DNA from: Saposhnikovia divaricata
Lineage: Eukaryota > Streptophyta > Magnoliopsida > Apiales > Apiaceae
Assembly (NCBI GenBank): GCA_036435485.1
Contig: CM071598.1
Location: 176,028,148 to 176,092,147 of the forward strand
Length of the DNA stretch: 64,000 nucleotides
Reading direction: 5' to 3'
The stretch's first letter is position 1. The number at the start of each line of letters is the position of its first letter. Below, piece by piece: positions 24,631 to 36,807 of this stretch. Below the pieces are notes generated by a model. It was not told the DNA's origin, made no database searches, and saw only the letters and a program-made list of their open reading frames with translations. The position numbers and the translations under genes are program-made.

Positions 24631-27600
24631 CTAATTCCGTTTCCTCTTTCTAGCTTCAGCAGCTTGGTCTCTCTCTTCTTTCTGCCTTTTGCGCTTCTCC
24701 TTCTGCTGCTGTTCTTTCTTGTACACTGGATCTTTAAGTTGCTTCCACCTAGCATTCAACAGACTTACAGCTTCCATTTCTAGAGGGTTCTTGGGCTCTG
24801 GATAAGGATGTTTGAAAAGCCTTCTGAGTTTGTCCACCTCCTGAGTAGTCCTGATCTTTGGAATATCCTCAAAGTTCTTCATGATGAGCTGAGATTTCCA
24901 ATGTGTTTTATCAGCTTTAAACTGACAATAGATCATCTTGGGGTAGCCCTTGACACGGTTAGTATTGTGGACACTAGCCGCATCTCGCTCCATTCGCTTC
25001 TTTTCCACTACTACTTCAGACAGGTAACTCATGAGTCTCTGCTTTTCTTCCACATACTTGTCTTCCACTTCGCCCCATTTGAATACATATAATACTCTCT
25101 CCAGAAATGCAGCATCTTGAGTCCGTAGCAGCCATTGTCTACTCATATGCAAGATTGTTTGATTCTGGTCTGCATCTATGAATACTAAGGCATCAGCTGT
25201 ATCTTCAACATAAGCGTGTATCCAGTATACACTATCACTTCCTGGAACACCAATAGCCTCCCTTATTTCTCCTTGTTCTAGTGCTCCAGAAGGAAGAGTC
25301 AGAGCTTCATCTACATTCTTCATAGCTTGAAGAATATTCCATTTCTTCTCTATCAGCTCCGGCTCAATCTTCACGTCATCAAGAGGGTTTGGAGCAATGA
25401 CATCACACTTCCACACCTCATTGCTCTTCTTGAATATGACTCTTTCAATGATCTTCACGGATTTTTCTTTAAGCTCAGAAGCGAATCCCTTACTCATCAT
25501 TTGTCTACAGACAGCTTTGAGAGATTCCACTGAAAGCTCCATTAGATCATTTTCCTCCATGCTAACCCTCTTCATCTTTCCGTCAACTACCATCCGGACA
25601 AAATTTGGATATGCTGAGAATTCTGGACCCTTGTCCTCTGCTAGCTGCATTAACTGATCCCTGTACAGAATGCCTAGCTCCTCAGATTGAGAGTATTGAA
25701 TTTTAGTCGCTAGCAAGAACAACTCTGACGCAGATCTTCTCATTATGAATTGGTCATCCACATATAGGAAAGATGTTGGGACTCCTTCTACCAAAGACAA
25801 AATAACCTGCCACTCCTTAAGGTTTGCATTGTATCCAACTCTGACTTTAGAAATTAATCTCTTCAAAGCATTTATATAGTCCCCAATCATTGGATTCTGC
25901 AAATTCAAGTTGTAGAACAGATCATCTGCATCCTTGTTATGAACTCCTTTCGCACAGGGTCCCATCATTATCTTCCTTGCTTCATCCCACTTCTGTCCTA
26001 TCCTCCTATTGTCAAGATCAACTTGAGGATCAGCTAGCCTTGCAAGCTCATGAACATACTGCTTCCCTTGTAGCTCCACTTTCTTTTCTAGGAAGGCAGC
26101 ACGTTCTTGCATCATCTTCATTTTATGGAACTGAGCTTGTTCCAAGGCTAACTGTTGAGCTTTAAGGGTTTCCTCATCAACAGGAATTTCTTCAGGCATT
26201 CCGGAAGACATCCCAGCACCTCCACCTTGTTCCTTCAAAGATCTTTTTATAGCATGTGCCAACGGTACGTCTTCCATATCAGAATCTGAGTCAAGTACCT
26301 CCTGTACTGTTTCCTGATGACTCAGGTCAACGAATGGTTCATCAACCATCATTGCCTTACCCTTTCTCCTCCTCAGAGCCTCTTCATCAACAGACGGCTC
26401 AACTTCTGGTTCCTTGACAAGATCAGCGGGTTCTTCAATTTCTTCGATGTGAACTGCCTGTTGTCTCGTCTCCTTTCCACTCTCCCCCTTAGGTGAGTTA
26501 TCCTGAGCTCCACCTTGGTCTCCAGATCCACCAGTTGCATAAGAACCTCCAAAACCAGAACCAGAGGCTCCCGCTCCACTAGCACCACCTGCACCACCTG
26601 CACCAGCATCGGGGGGAGGTTGTTGCGACTCAAAACACTCCGGGGGCACAAAGCTCCTGACTGCGAACATCATTCTACTGATTTCCACAGCCATTGTATG
26701 CATTGTAGACTCCAATGCCTCCATCCTCTCATTGAGAGTGCTTCCTAAGACACCACCAGCATGGCCCAAGTCATTGACCTTATTTGTCAAATCATCAAAA
26801 GCTGTAGCTTGACTTGCCATTCTTGCTGCGTAGTCGTCTAGAGCCCTTTGGTTGTTTCCAATGTTCAGCCCAAACTGCCCCATCGTCTGTCCGAACTGCT
26901 TCATCTGATTTTCCATAGAAGTCATACGCGTATCAAGATTTTCAATGTTAAGGGACGGTGTTTGGTTTAGGTGACCTCGCTCTAATACTCGTTCTGTTGG
27001 TATTTGACGCTCGGTTTCAGGCCTTGAAAATGAAGGTCCCTCTCTCCCTAACCTCTCACACACACTCCCTGTCTCACGCTCGTGTATGTCTTCAATGATT
27101 GATCCAAATAATGAAGCAGTACCTGCAGAAAATTGATAAGAAATGTTGTTGACAGTTATGGGATCAAATTCTGTTTGTTCCTGAGTTGGAATCTCAGGCT
27201 GAGAGGCTGCAAAGTGTCCTTGTACGACATCAGAACCGATCCTCTTTGCAGCATCAGTACGTACCGGTGAAGGTACGGCTGAAGTTCTTAAGACTTCATG
27301 TCCTCTTGAAGCAACAGTATCTTCAAGAGGTACATCATCCTCACCAAAATCAAAATCCCTATGTGCAGATTGTTCAAGGGGTGAACCACTCGCGTGAGGT
27401 GGAGTGGTTGCGTGTGACACGCTAGGGTTTGACTGTGGTTGTGAAGTAGCAGCGTGGAAAAGTTTGGCTTTCTTTCGAATAAGTTGCTGTACTTCGGTTT
27501 CACTCTCCTCATCATCTTGTATATATACACGTGCTGGTTTTCTGACTTCCGTTAACAGGGGTGATAGAGAATAGGAATGTGTATCAGACTCAGAGTCAGA

Positions 27601-28653
27601 AATATGGCTCTTACCCTGGGATAGATCCTGCGGGTTAGCAGTGTCTTGGGTCGCGGAATCAGATACATAGGAGGAGGAATGAATAGTATGCATGGAGAGA
27701 TTACCTGATTGATTACCTTGTGCATCATCGCTTTCCTCATCAGGAATCTCATCAAATGCCTCAGCATGAACAGATGGATTTTGAGCATGTGATGAAACTT
27801 GTGATGATGCCTCCAAATTGGTAACTCCTGCATCATATCTAAGCCACATTTGAAGATTTTCAGGAGTAGACATTGGTTTACCTTGATGTTTATCCTGATT
27901 AGCAATGGTTGAAAGTGACTTAGTGCCCATCCCTAGCGATGCAGATGTTGGGCTTCTGGCAAATCCCTATCTAACAGCAAGAGCATCCTTCGGTATTAAG
28001 TCATTGATCAGCATTTGAAGAAACCGAGGAAACCAGCAGACGACATCAGTTGTAGTGAGGTCTCTGCTTGCAGGAGATCCCATTGAGCCCACTATTTCAG
28101 AGAGAACTATGCGTCCATAGTTTATATCCAGTTCTCTTGCTAGGGCAACTGCAAAGGTTTGCATTGGAATTGGAATTTGATGAAAATCATTTTCGCGTGC
28201 CCGAAAACATCGTGTGATGGCCTCGAAAAAGTAATTCCATTCCACATGGAAGAATTGTTTTTGGATATTTCCCGTGATTGGGCCTTTTGGAGGATAACAT
28301 CCAATTTCTTCAAAGAATCTGAGGCGTTCTGCAGCAGTAGGTTCTGGATCATAGGCATCTTTAATTGGAAATCCCAGAACCCTGTTGACAATTTCTTCGG
28401 TCACCTCATATTCCTGACCCGCTAAGGTAAACCTGAAACCAAAGGGGGTTGATTTGCTCCCAAAAGTAACCGCACTAGTCCATAATTGCTGTAAAGCATC
28501 ATGTACTAGTGTAGGTTTAGCAGTAAAAGCATGGCTAGCTTTGGAGTACAAATTGAGAAATCGTATCCAAAACTTAAACCGCGGGAGTTGATCACCAATT
28601 TCCGTAGAAATATTATAAAAATTGTTTTTAGCAAGTGAAAATTGGTGAGCCAT
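24631..28653 (-). pseudogene. Element B third reading frame (ORF3), unknown protein, one in-frame stop
   Basis: One frame of 1,341 codons from ATG 28,653 to the TAG at 24,631, interrupted only by TAG at 27,967-27,969. N-terminal domain (28,653 to about 27,990) shares the pattern RF..WIRFLN ... AV ... F.F ... Y.V.E..I/VN.VL.FP with element C. Then: a long Ser/His/Asp-rich disordered part (27,930-26,960); a coiled coil (about 26,930-26,650); a Gly/Ala-rich linker with GAGGAGGASGAG (26,530-26,610); acidic segments; a helix KAQQLALEQAQFHKMKMM (about 26,170); and a C-terminal domain alignable with C (from NPMIGDYINALKR, about 25,890). An extra 300-residue tail absent from C ends in a basic, nuclear-signal-like stretch (KRKRQ ... 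RKRKRN). No signal peptide or membrane helix is obvious. Positional env-like gene, function unknown. Confidence 0.82.
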
Positions 28654-30330
28654 TTTTTATTTAAATGTTTTTCCTTGAAAGATGTGAATTTTTTATTTTA
28701 ATTGAGAAAAACAAATAATTTACGAATTAAATGATGTATCCCTTTTAATTTATCAAAAAGAACAAAAGTCCCTTAGAGAAAATTAAACTACGGGATGAAC
28801 AATCAAAAACCAATTACTAAATCTGAATATTCAAAGAAGATGAATATTCGTGTGTACCAGTGAAATCTTGTGTGTTTATGAATGGTGAATATGAAATCGC
28901 GTTTTATGAACAGTACACAAACAATATATGTTCGTGTGTATGTATATGCGCGTGTATATGGATGAACACAAAACACACCAACACAAAGATTGAGGATAAC
29001 ACAGTCAAGATTAGTCCAAAAATTGGCAGTAATTCGTGATTAGTATGAGTTTAATCACAAAAACACGGGTTAATAGCATGAAGTCTGTGAAATCGCACTG
29101 TTCTTGTGAAACGGCTGCTGTGAAAAAGAAATTAGGTAAAGTGAATTGGGCATCGAGTTAGAGATGTATATATAGGTGAATGCGGAATGACAAAAATGTC
29201 CCTGTTAAAAAATGTGAAAAGTACTAAGTCCATACAGGGGACATCTAAGTCGAACTCTATCTCGAACATCAAGTCGAACTTCGAGATAAAGTTCGAGATA
29301 GAGGTTAACTCGAACAATTATGCACAAATAAGCACTTTAACCAATTTTACAGCAGAAATTGTAGGGAAATCCTATCTTGAAGATTATTGATTTGTAGTAA
29401 ACTTGGAAAATTCCCTTCTAAGAAAGACAAGGAAATTCAAGATACTTTTCGAGTTAGAAGTCTATCTCGAACATCAAGTCGAAATTCGAGTTGAGTTTCG
29501 AGATAGACTAAGAACTCTATCTCGAACATCAAGTCGAAATTCGAGTTGAGTTTCGAGATAGACTAACTCGAAGTTAATCTCAAATTCTTTCCAAAATACC
29601 CCCTTGAAGCAAAAAGTACAGGGTAATTCAAGATATGTTTCGAGTTAGGAGTGTAACTCGAAAAATTCCCTTTAGCTTAACTGAGAACTCTATCTCGAAC
29701 ACCAAGTCGAAATTCGAGTTGAGTTTCGAGATAGACTAACTCGAAGTTAATTCTCAGTTCTTTTCAAAATATTCCCTTAAAAGGAAACCTCATCTCAGCT
29801 TTTGAGATAAAATTCGAGATAGAATTTATCTCGAATATTTTGAAGATAGAACTAGGCACACTGGTAACTCGAACTCGAACTCGAAGTCGAATTTCGAGAT
29901 GAATTTCGAGATAGCCAACTCGAAATTCTTCCCAGACTTAGAATTTTTCAAAAACTTCACTCTGACAGCTTAAGTCGAAATTCAAGTCGAATTTCTAGAT
30001 GAGTTTCGAGATAGAACCTAACTCGAAATTTTGAAGTTTTTCAATTCTAAGGCCTCTAATTACATGAAAATCAAAGGTAAATTCATCTAAAAATCATGCA
30101 ATATTTAGAATATTATGAATTTAACTCCCCCTATGATCATGCAATCTAACAAGCATAAATTCACAGATATGTGCTATAAAAGACACTTAAAACACAAGGA
30201 ATTTATGCAAAAACACACTATATGCAACCTATAACAATCATTAATTAGGCATATTAAAGTCTAAGCACATAATGATTGAGTAGCTTGCACATACAAACAT
30301 AAACATGGATTTTACAGATAGAAGGCTTTA
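28654..30330 (-). promoter_or_regulatory. Spacer of element B between pol and ORF3: palindrome array, TATA-like box, internal polypurine tract
   Basis: In reading order: an internal AGGGGGAG octamer (30,125-30,132), then an array (about 30,020-29,240) of inverted units CTATCTCGAA ... TTCGAGATAG with inner AAGTCGAAATTCGAG. A TATA-like box CTATATATAC follows (around 29,167-29,174), then about 0.5 kb to the ORF3 ATG. The order polypurine tract, palindromes, TATA, leader copies the layout of an LTR U3-R region. I see no primer site. Regulatory function is inferred. Confidence 0.6.
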
Positions 30331-33300
30331 CTAACTTGTGTTAAGCATTCCCAATTCACCAACCAACCTATTGAATGTTACTTCATCAAGAGGTTTGGTG
30401 AATATATCTGCAATTTGTTGCATTGTGGGCACAAAATGTAGCTCCACAGTCCCCTCCTCGACATGTTCTCTTATGAAATGATACCTGATGTCAATATGCT
30501 TGGTTCTTGAGTGATCTACAGGATTGTTGGTTATGGCAATGGCACTTGTGTTGTCACACATGATTGGAATTTTCTTGTGCTCCATGCCATAATCCTTCAA
30601 TTGGTTCCTCATCCACAGTATTTGAGCTACACAGCTTCCAGCAGCAATGTACTCAGCTTCAGCAGTAGAAGTAGATACTGTATGTTGTTTTTTACTTTGC
30701 CAGGACACCAATCTTCTGCCAAGAAATTGGCAAGCACCAGATGTGCTTTTCCTATCAATCCTGCAACCTGCATAGTCTGAATCCGAATAGCCAATAAGAT
30801 TAAAACCTGTATCTCTTGGGTACCAAATCCCTAGATTTGGTGTACCCTTGAGATACCTAAAAATTCTTTTGACGGCTACGAGATGTGATTCTCTAGGATC
30901 CGCTTGGAACCTTGCACATAAACAAGTTGCGAACATTATATCGGGTCTACTTGCAGTTAAATAGAGAAGTGAGCCAATCATACCTCGATAGCTTGTTATG
31001 TCAACTGATTTACCTGATTTGTCTTCATCAAGCTTCGTGGCTGTTGCCATGGGAGTCTTAGCTGCTGATGCATCTTCTAGATTATACTTCTTGAGTAAAT
31101 CTCTGACGTACTTGGATTGACAGATAAAGATACCATCTTTTCTCTGACTGATCTGTAATCCAAGGAAGAAGGACAGCTCTCCCATCATGCTCATCTCATA
31201 TTTTTCCTACATTAGCTTGGCAAATTTCTCGCACAAGCGCTCATTTGATGACCAAAAAATAATATCGTCCACATATACTTGAACAAGTATTAAGTCATTT
31301 CTCACAACTTTATAGAACAATGTTTTATCAATTACTCCCCTAACAAAACCATTTTCAATTAAGAATAGGGATAGGGTTTCATACCATCGTCTTGGGGATT
31401 GCCTGAGGCCATAGACAGATTTGAAGAGTGGATACACAAAATCTGCATGTTCTGGATCAACGAAGCCAGGCGGCTGTTCCAGATACACTTCTTCTTCTAA
31501 CTCTCCGTTCAGGAAGGCACTTTTCACATCCATCTGGAAAACTTTGAAGTTCTTATGTGCTGCAAATGCCAAGAACATCCTGACTGCCTCAAGTCTTGCA
31601 ACTGGTGCATAAGTTTCATCATAATCAATTCCTTCTCGCTGAGAATAACCTTTTGCAACCAAACGAGCCTTGTTTCGTGTTACAAGTCCGTTTTCATCCA
31701 GTTTATTTCTGAATACCCACCTAGCTCCAATTACGGATATGTTCTTTGGTCGGGGTACCAGTTTCCAAACTTTCTGCCTTTCAAACTGATTGAGTTCCTC
31801 TTGCATTGCAATCACCCAATCAGCATCGCCAAGAGCTTCTTCTATTTCTTTAGGTTCAAGCTTGGATAAGAACCCAGAATATAAGGAGATATTAGCCATG
31901 TCAGCTCTTGCAGTTCTTCTAGTAGTAACACCAGCATCTGGATCACCAATAATTAACTCAAACGGATGGTCTCTATTCCATACTCGTTCACCTGGAAATT
32001 GTCTTGATGATTCAGCTTGACTTTCTGAGTTGGGGTGCTGACTACTTTGATTATTTTCACTAACTCCCCCTGAGTTAGTGCCAGCTCCTACAGAACTAGA
32101 GTCAACTCGGCTTGAGCCTTGAACAGTAGTCCTTGAGCTGCTATTTACTCCCCCTGAGTTGTTGCCGGTTGGTACTGAAGAAGTCTCTCCTGATCTTGTA
32201 GAATTAGCTTGTTCACTAGACTCAGGTTCTTCATGTACACTTGGAACATTTAATGGAACAACCAACTCAGGTTCATCTTCAAGATCTTCTAAGTCCAGAT
32301 TCTGAAATTTTAGGGACTCAGGTTCACTAGAATCTCTTGAAATTGATGAGAGTTTGGTATCGTCGAATCTGACGTTGTAACTTTCAGTCACTTTTCGATC
32401 ATTCACCAAGAACACTCTATAAGCTGCCACCACGTCTGTAGAGTAACCAACAAAGATTCCTTCACGAGCTTTTGCTGCAAACTTGCCTAGATTTTCATCA
32501 TCTATAAGCACATAGCATTTTGCTCCGAAGACATGAAAGTATTTGATTGTTGGTCTTCTGTTGTTCATTAGCTCACATGGTGTCTTTTCTTTATCTTTTA
32601 TGATCAAGGTTCTATTTTGAGTGTAACAAGCGGTACTCACTGCTTCGGCCCAGAAGTACAGAGGAAGTTTTGAATCATACAACAAAGTTCTTGCTGCTTC
32701 AACCAAAGTTCTATTCTTCCTTTCAACTACTCCATTTTGCTGTGGAGTTCTCGGGGCTGAATACTGACGACGTATTCCCTTAGATACACAGAAGTCATTC
32801 AGCACTGCATTTTTGAATTCAGTGCCATTGTCTGATCTAATCGTCTTCACAGTAAGTGTTGAAACATTCTCAATTTGAGTGATATGATCAATGATTAAGA
32901 AAGGTACTTCGTCTTTCGTCATTGCGAACAATACCCATGTGTACTTGGAGAAGTCATCCACGATTACCAAAGCATATCTTTTCCTAGACAAAGATAGGAC
33001 ATTCACTGGGCCAAACAAATCCATATGAAGAAGTTGCAGAGGCTCAGTAATACTAGAAATTTCTTTGCTTTTATGCGATGCTCGCTTCGACTTTCCCATT
33101 TCACAAGCTTCACAGAGTCCTTTCGGAGCGAACTCCATTTGAGGTAGATCTCTCACCAATTCTCGCCTCGCGAGAGCATTCATCGTTTTGAAGTTTAAGT
33201 GAGATAACTTCTTGTGCCATAACCAGCTTTCATCATCCGAGGCTTTGCTGTAGAAACAGGTGACCTCATTCTGATTTGCTGAATCCATATCTGCAACAAA

Positions 33301-33683
33301 AAGATCTGCCTTTCGAACTCCTCTCAAAGCTAGTGAGCCTTCCTTGATGTGAGTGATTGATACACCTCTCTTGTTGAAGACAATTTCGTAACCTTTGTCA
33401 CAGAATTGACTTATACTCAACAGATTGTACTTTAGTCCCTCAATATAGGAAATATCTTCAATGATGACATTCCAGTCTTCAGTTTGCCATATCCCTTAGT
33501 CACACCTATGCTGTCATCTCCAAAGGTAACATAAGGGCCAGCCTTCATAACCAACTCTGTAAGCAGGGACTTGTTTCCAGTCATATGCCTCGATGCTCCA
33601 CTGTCTAGCACCCATATAACTTTATTTCGATTCTGCTTAACGCCCTGCAATGACAGATTGGTTAGACATTCTTCGGAACCCAA
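30331..33683 (-). pseudogene. pol: Element B pol polyprotein (one frameshift, one stop)
   Basis: Same architecture as element A pol: protease WVLDSGASRHMTG, HHCC and DDE integrase, copia RT and RNase H (SDSDYAG, AEAEYIA, CDNTSAIAI). Breaks: a one-base deletion around 33,470 (ATTCCAG where A has ATTGCCAG) shifts the frame after the protease, and TAG at 31,207-31,209 replaces a Gln codon (CAG in A) just before MSMMGELSFFLG in RT. The residue after the YVDDIIF catalytic box is Trp instead of the Gly in A and C (FWSS versus FGSS). Integrase and RNase H catalytic residues are intact. Entry is by -1 shift from gag, with a 22-base overlap. Confidence 0.95.
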
Positions 33684-36115
33684 CTTTGATTGGGCCCGGC
33701 TTTTCGATAAGATCGAGAATCAACAGATTTAACAACAGAAGATGCATTTTTCTTAACATGACTAGAGCTTTCGACTATCTCCTTTCCTTTCTCAGACTTG
33801 ACAGATTTGTCAGTCTTAGGAGAAGGTTTGTCACTCCTAACTTTAGGAGGACTGACAGTCTTGGCTCTCCCATACTTTTTCTTGATGTTTGAACTAGCAA
33901 CAGTATTTGAGCATGACTGGCTAGATGCATTCATTAAATGCACAAAAGTTTGCATGATGTTAAAAGTGCATGGCATACAATTAGGTTGACCACACTGTGC
34001 ATGATTCTGATGCAGATTATTCATTGTATGTGTAGCAGGCATGGCATGTACAGCAGGAACATTTATGTTAGCTTTACATGCATAAGAAAGATGTTCAGTA
34101 TATTTACAATGATAACATGCTTTCTTTATTCGTTCAGCCTTAACCTCTTTTATGCCTTTCTCTCTCTTTCCTTGTTGTTTAACAGCCTTAGCTCCTAATC
34201 CTAGTCTAGATTCATCTCTAGGGAAATTGATTTTAACTTGTTTGATAGGAGTTACAGGTTGTGCTTTCTGGCGATCTTCCATCTCAATCTCATATCTAGC
34301 TATCAATTCAGTCTCTTCTTCTTCTATTCTAGGAACAAGGTGTTTGTAGATAGGTTTGACAGCCGATTTAAGAATTCTAGGTGTTTCCTTTTTAAGGTCA
34401 CTGGAACTAGGGTCAATAGGTCTCTTTCCTTCTTTCTTAGGAAGGTCAGAATAATCAAGTCCTACACCTACTCCAGTTATCCTCTTAAATGTGTCATTAT
34501 CTACATACACTTTACTGGCAGCTAGTTTGTAAGCTTCGCATTTAGTTTCTAACTCAGCTAGATTGTTCCTAAGACATGCTTCTACTTCTTCCTTAAGGAC
34601 GAGCTTGTGTTCTAGAGATTTAATAAAGTCTCTTAGGGAAGTATCTACAATGCAAGCAGCCTCTAGCTCTTCCACTTTTGCCTCAAACATTCTGCATTTG
34701 GCAACAAGTGTTTTCTGTTCCTTTTGAGAAGAGTCTAGGCTTTTGCACAACATATAGATCTCTTCACTAAGAGCCCCGTTCTGTTCCTTATAATCATCAA
34801 TAGACATTTCTACTTTAAGAGTCAAAACTGGTACCTCTGGTTCCTCTGATGTCTCAGCCATGAGGGCAAAGTTTGCTACATGAGTAACATCTTCCTCATC
34901 TGAATCATCCCAAGCTCTTCCTTCTGTCACCAATAAAGCTCGTTTTCCATGTCTTTCCTTCAACAGTGCTTCATAGTTGCTTTTGAGAGCTTCAAATGTC
35001 TCTTTTGGATAAGTCTGTTTAGGCTTTTTGCAGTCCGAGGCAAAGGGTCCAGCTTCACCACAATTATAGCATTTGAACTTCATTTTGAAATCCAAAGGAG
35101 ATTTGTAGCTGGTATTCTTGCCTTTTCCTTTGTAGCCTGACGAACTACCACCACCCCTAGCAGCCCGATAATAAGATGAAGATTTTCTCTGTGGTCGGTT
35201 GCTCTTTCTGAATCTCATGTTGCTGAACTTCCTTGCCATGTATGCCACGACACTATCGTCCATGTTGTCCAGCTCTTCTTGGGTGTAGTAGTCATCATCA
35301 CTGTCAGATGCGCACTCGTCATCATTATCAACTTGATGTGGTGCAAGTGATGATTTAGGCTTTGCTGCAACCATTGCCTTCTTAGACTCTTCCTCATCAG
35401 CAACTAATCCTGATGCACTTTCTTTTCCCTTTGAATCATTGTCCCATGCTTGATCTTGAAGTGTTTCCAGCTCATAGGTCTTTAATATTCCATAATATTC
35501 TTCCAGAGAAGTTGTATGCAAATCTCTGGTTTCTCTTATTGCGTAGACCCTATGTTCAATGCTTTTTGGCTGGTTCCTCAGATATCTCGTATTAGTCTCA
35601 ACCATGGGGAGAGTTACACCTCTCAGATTCAAATCCAATACCAACTGACTGAATCGTAGGTAGACATCTGTTATGCCTTCTCCTTTCCTTATTCTAAAGG
35701 TGTCATACTCCATCTTGAGTATGAGTGTCTTGTTGCTTCTGACCTCTGCAGATCCTTCCATGACAACTTCTATCTTGTCCCAAATCTTCTTTGCTGTAGT
35801 CAGACCTTTGACTATATTTAACATTTCATGATCAAGAGATTCCATCAAGGTTTGTCGAACGGCAGTATCACAAGCTATTTGTTCCTTATCAGCATCCGAA
35901 AACTCAGAGACCTTTTTAGGCTCAGACCGAGGTGGTATAACCACTCCTCCTTCCGTATGTGCAGGAATAACCACCATTGGGACAAATTTACCCTTGTCAA
36001 GGACTTCCAGATATTCAGGGTTAACAGTCTCTAGATATAGTCTCATTCTGAAAACCCATTCTTCATAGTGATCTTTGTTGAACATTGGGATCTTGAATGC
36101 ATTTTTAGGAGCCAT
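33662..36115 (-). CDS. gag: Element B gag, full-length frame
   Basis: Uninterrupted frame of about 817 codons from ATG 36,115 (MAPKNAFKIP), the longest intact coding frame in the three Sireviruses. It forms the particle core and nucleocapsid. N-terminal gag domain (residues about 1-240), acidic patch (DNDDECASDSDDDYY), Arg-rich stretch before the first knuckle, coiled coil (EEIYMLCKSLDSS ... ELETKCEAYK), second CCHC knuckle CYHCKYTEHLSYAC, Cys cluster CGQPNCMPC, and the terminal SWVPKNV that overlaps pol. The first knuckle reads CYNCGEAGPFASDC: the zinc-binding His of A and C (GHF) is Pro, which should weaken RNA binding. At more than 800 residues it is long for a copia gag but usual for Sireviruses. 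Confidence 0.93.
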   Translation of the reverse strand: MAPKNAFKIPMFNKDHYEEWVFRMRLYLETVNPEYLEVLDKGKFVPMVVIPAHTEGGVVIPPRSEPKKVSEFSDADKEQIACDTAVRQTLMESLDHEMLNIVKGLTTAKKIWDKIEVVMEGSAEVRSNKTLILKMEYDTFRIRKGEGITDVYLRFSQLVLDLNLRGVTLPMVETNTRYLRNQPKSIEHRVYAIRETRDLHTTSLEEYYGILKTYELETLQDQAWDNDSKGKESASGLVADEEESKKAMVAAKPKSSLAPHQVDNDDECASDSDDDYYTQEELDNMDDSVVAYMARKFSNMRFRKSNRPQRKSSSYYRAARGGGSSSGYKGKGKNTSYKSPLDFKMKFKCYNCGEAGPFASDCKKPKQTYPKETFEALKSNYEALLKERHGKRALLVTEGRAWDDSDEEDVTHVANFALMAETSEEPEVPVLTLKVEMSIDDYKEQNGALSEEIYMLCKSLDSSQKEQKTLVAKCRMFEAKVEELEAACIVDTSLRDFIKSLEHKLVLKEEVEACLRNNLAELETKCEAYKLAASKVYVDNDTFKRITGVGVGLDYSDLPKKEGKRPIDPSSSDLKKETPRILKSAVKPIYKHLVPRIEEEETELIARYEIEMEDRQKAQPVTPIKQVKINFPRDESRLGLGAKAVKQQGKREKGIKEVKAERIKKACYHCKYTEHLSYACKANINVPAVHAMPATHTMNNLHQNHAQCGQPNCMPCTFNIMQTFVHLMNASSQSCSNTVASSNIKKKYGRAKTVSPPKVRSDKPSPKTDKSVKSEKGKEIVESSSHVKKNASSVVKSVDSRSYRKAGPNQSWVPKNV

Positions 36116-36793
36116 CTCAATTCTGGTCACTAAAAGTTTCTAAGTACCCAAGACTAGGCTATGTAGAATATTTATGTAGAACTTTTGCCTAAGTCGAAAT
36201 TTCTCTAAGTAGAAATTTTGCTCAAGTCGAAATCACCAAGTAGAAATTGTCCAAGTCGAAATTCTATGTAGAAATTCTCAAGTAGAAATTCTATGTAGAA
36301 CTTTTATCCTTAGAATAATTTTTCTGCAGATTACTTTAATATTGAATAAACAATATTATCTCTTTAGCACCTTTTGACTTTGAATGCTTTACTCACCTAA
36401 CCCACGTGCTAGGTAATGAATATGTTTTGTTTCACTTTCGGCCGTGAATAATGCAAATCACAAAGTCCAAAAACACCTTTTTATTCTTTTACTATTTTTC
36501 TGTTTGAAAAGGAGATCAAAAAGTTGTTGGGTTATCTTCTTTGATAAGAACAGATGATGAACACTCAAGAACACCAAATATGAAAGTACCCAGATTTATT
36601 CACAAAAATTAATTAAAATACATCCAAGCTAAATAATCACACTTGGAGTATTTAAATAATTTTTCAGATGAGTTTTTCACCACAAACGAATTAAAGCTCA
36701 CTTTTCGAGAAAATGAAAAGTAGATCTAGAAAATGAAAACTCACGATTCTTCTACTCAACACAAGGATCTATGTTTTGTATGTTAAACATATA
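36116..36793 (-). promoter_or_regulatory. Element B 5' leader with AAGTMGAAATT repeats
   Basis: Untranslated leader, collinear with 6,944-7,630 of element A. Repeats of AAGTCGAAATT / AAGTAGAAATT lie at 36,180-36,300. No conserved open frame. Confidence 0.65.
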
Positions 36794-36805
36794 GCTCTGA
36801 TACCA
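36794..36805 (-). promoter_or_regulatory. Primer binding site of element B
   Basis: Minus-strand TGGTATCAGAGC, complementary to the 3' end of initiator tRNA-Met, two bases from the LTR. Confidence 0.93.
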
Positions 36806-36807
36806 AT

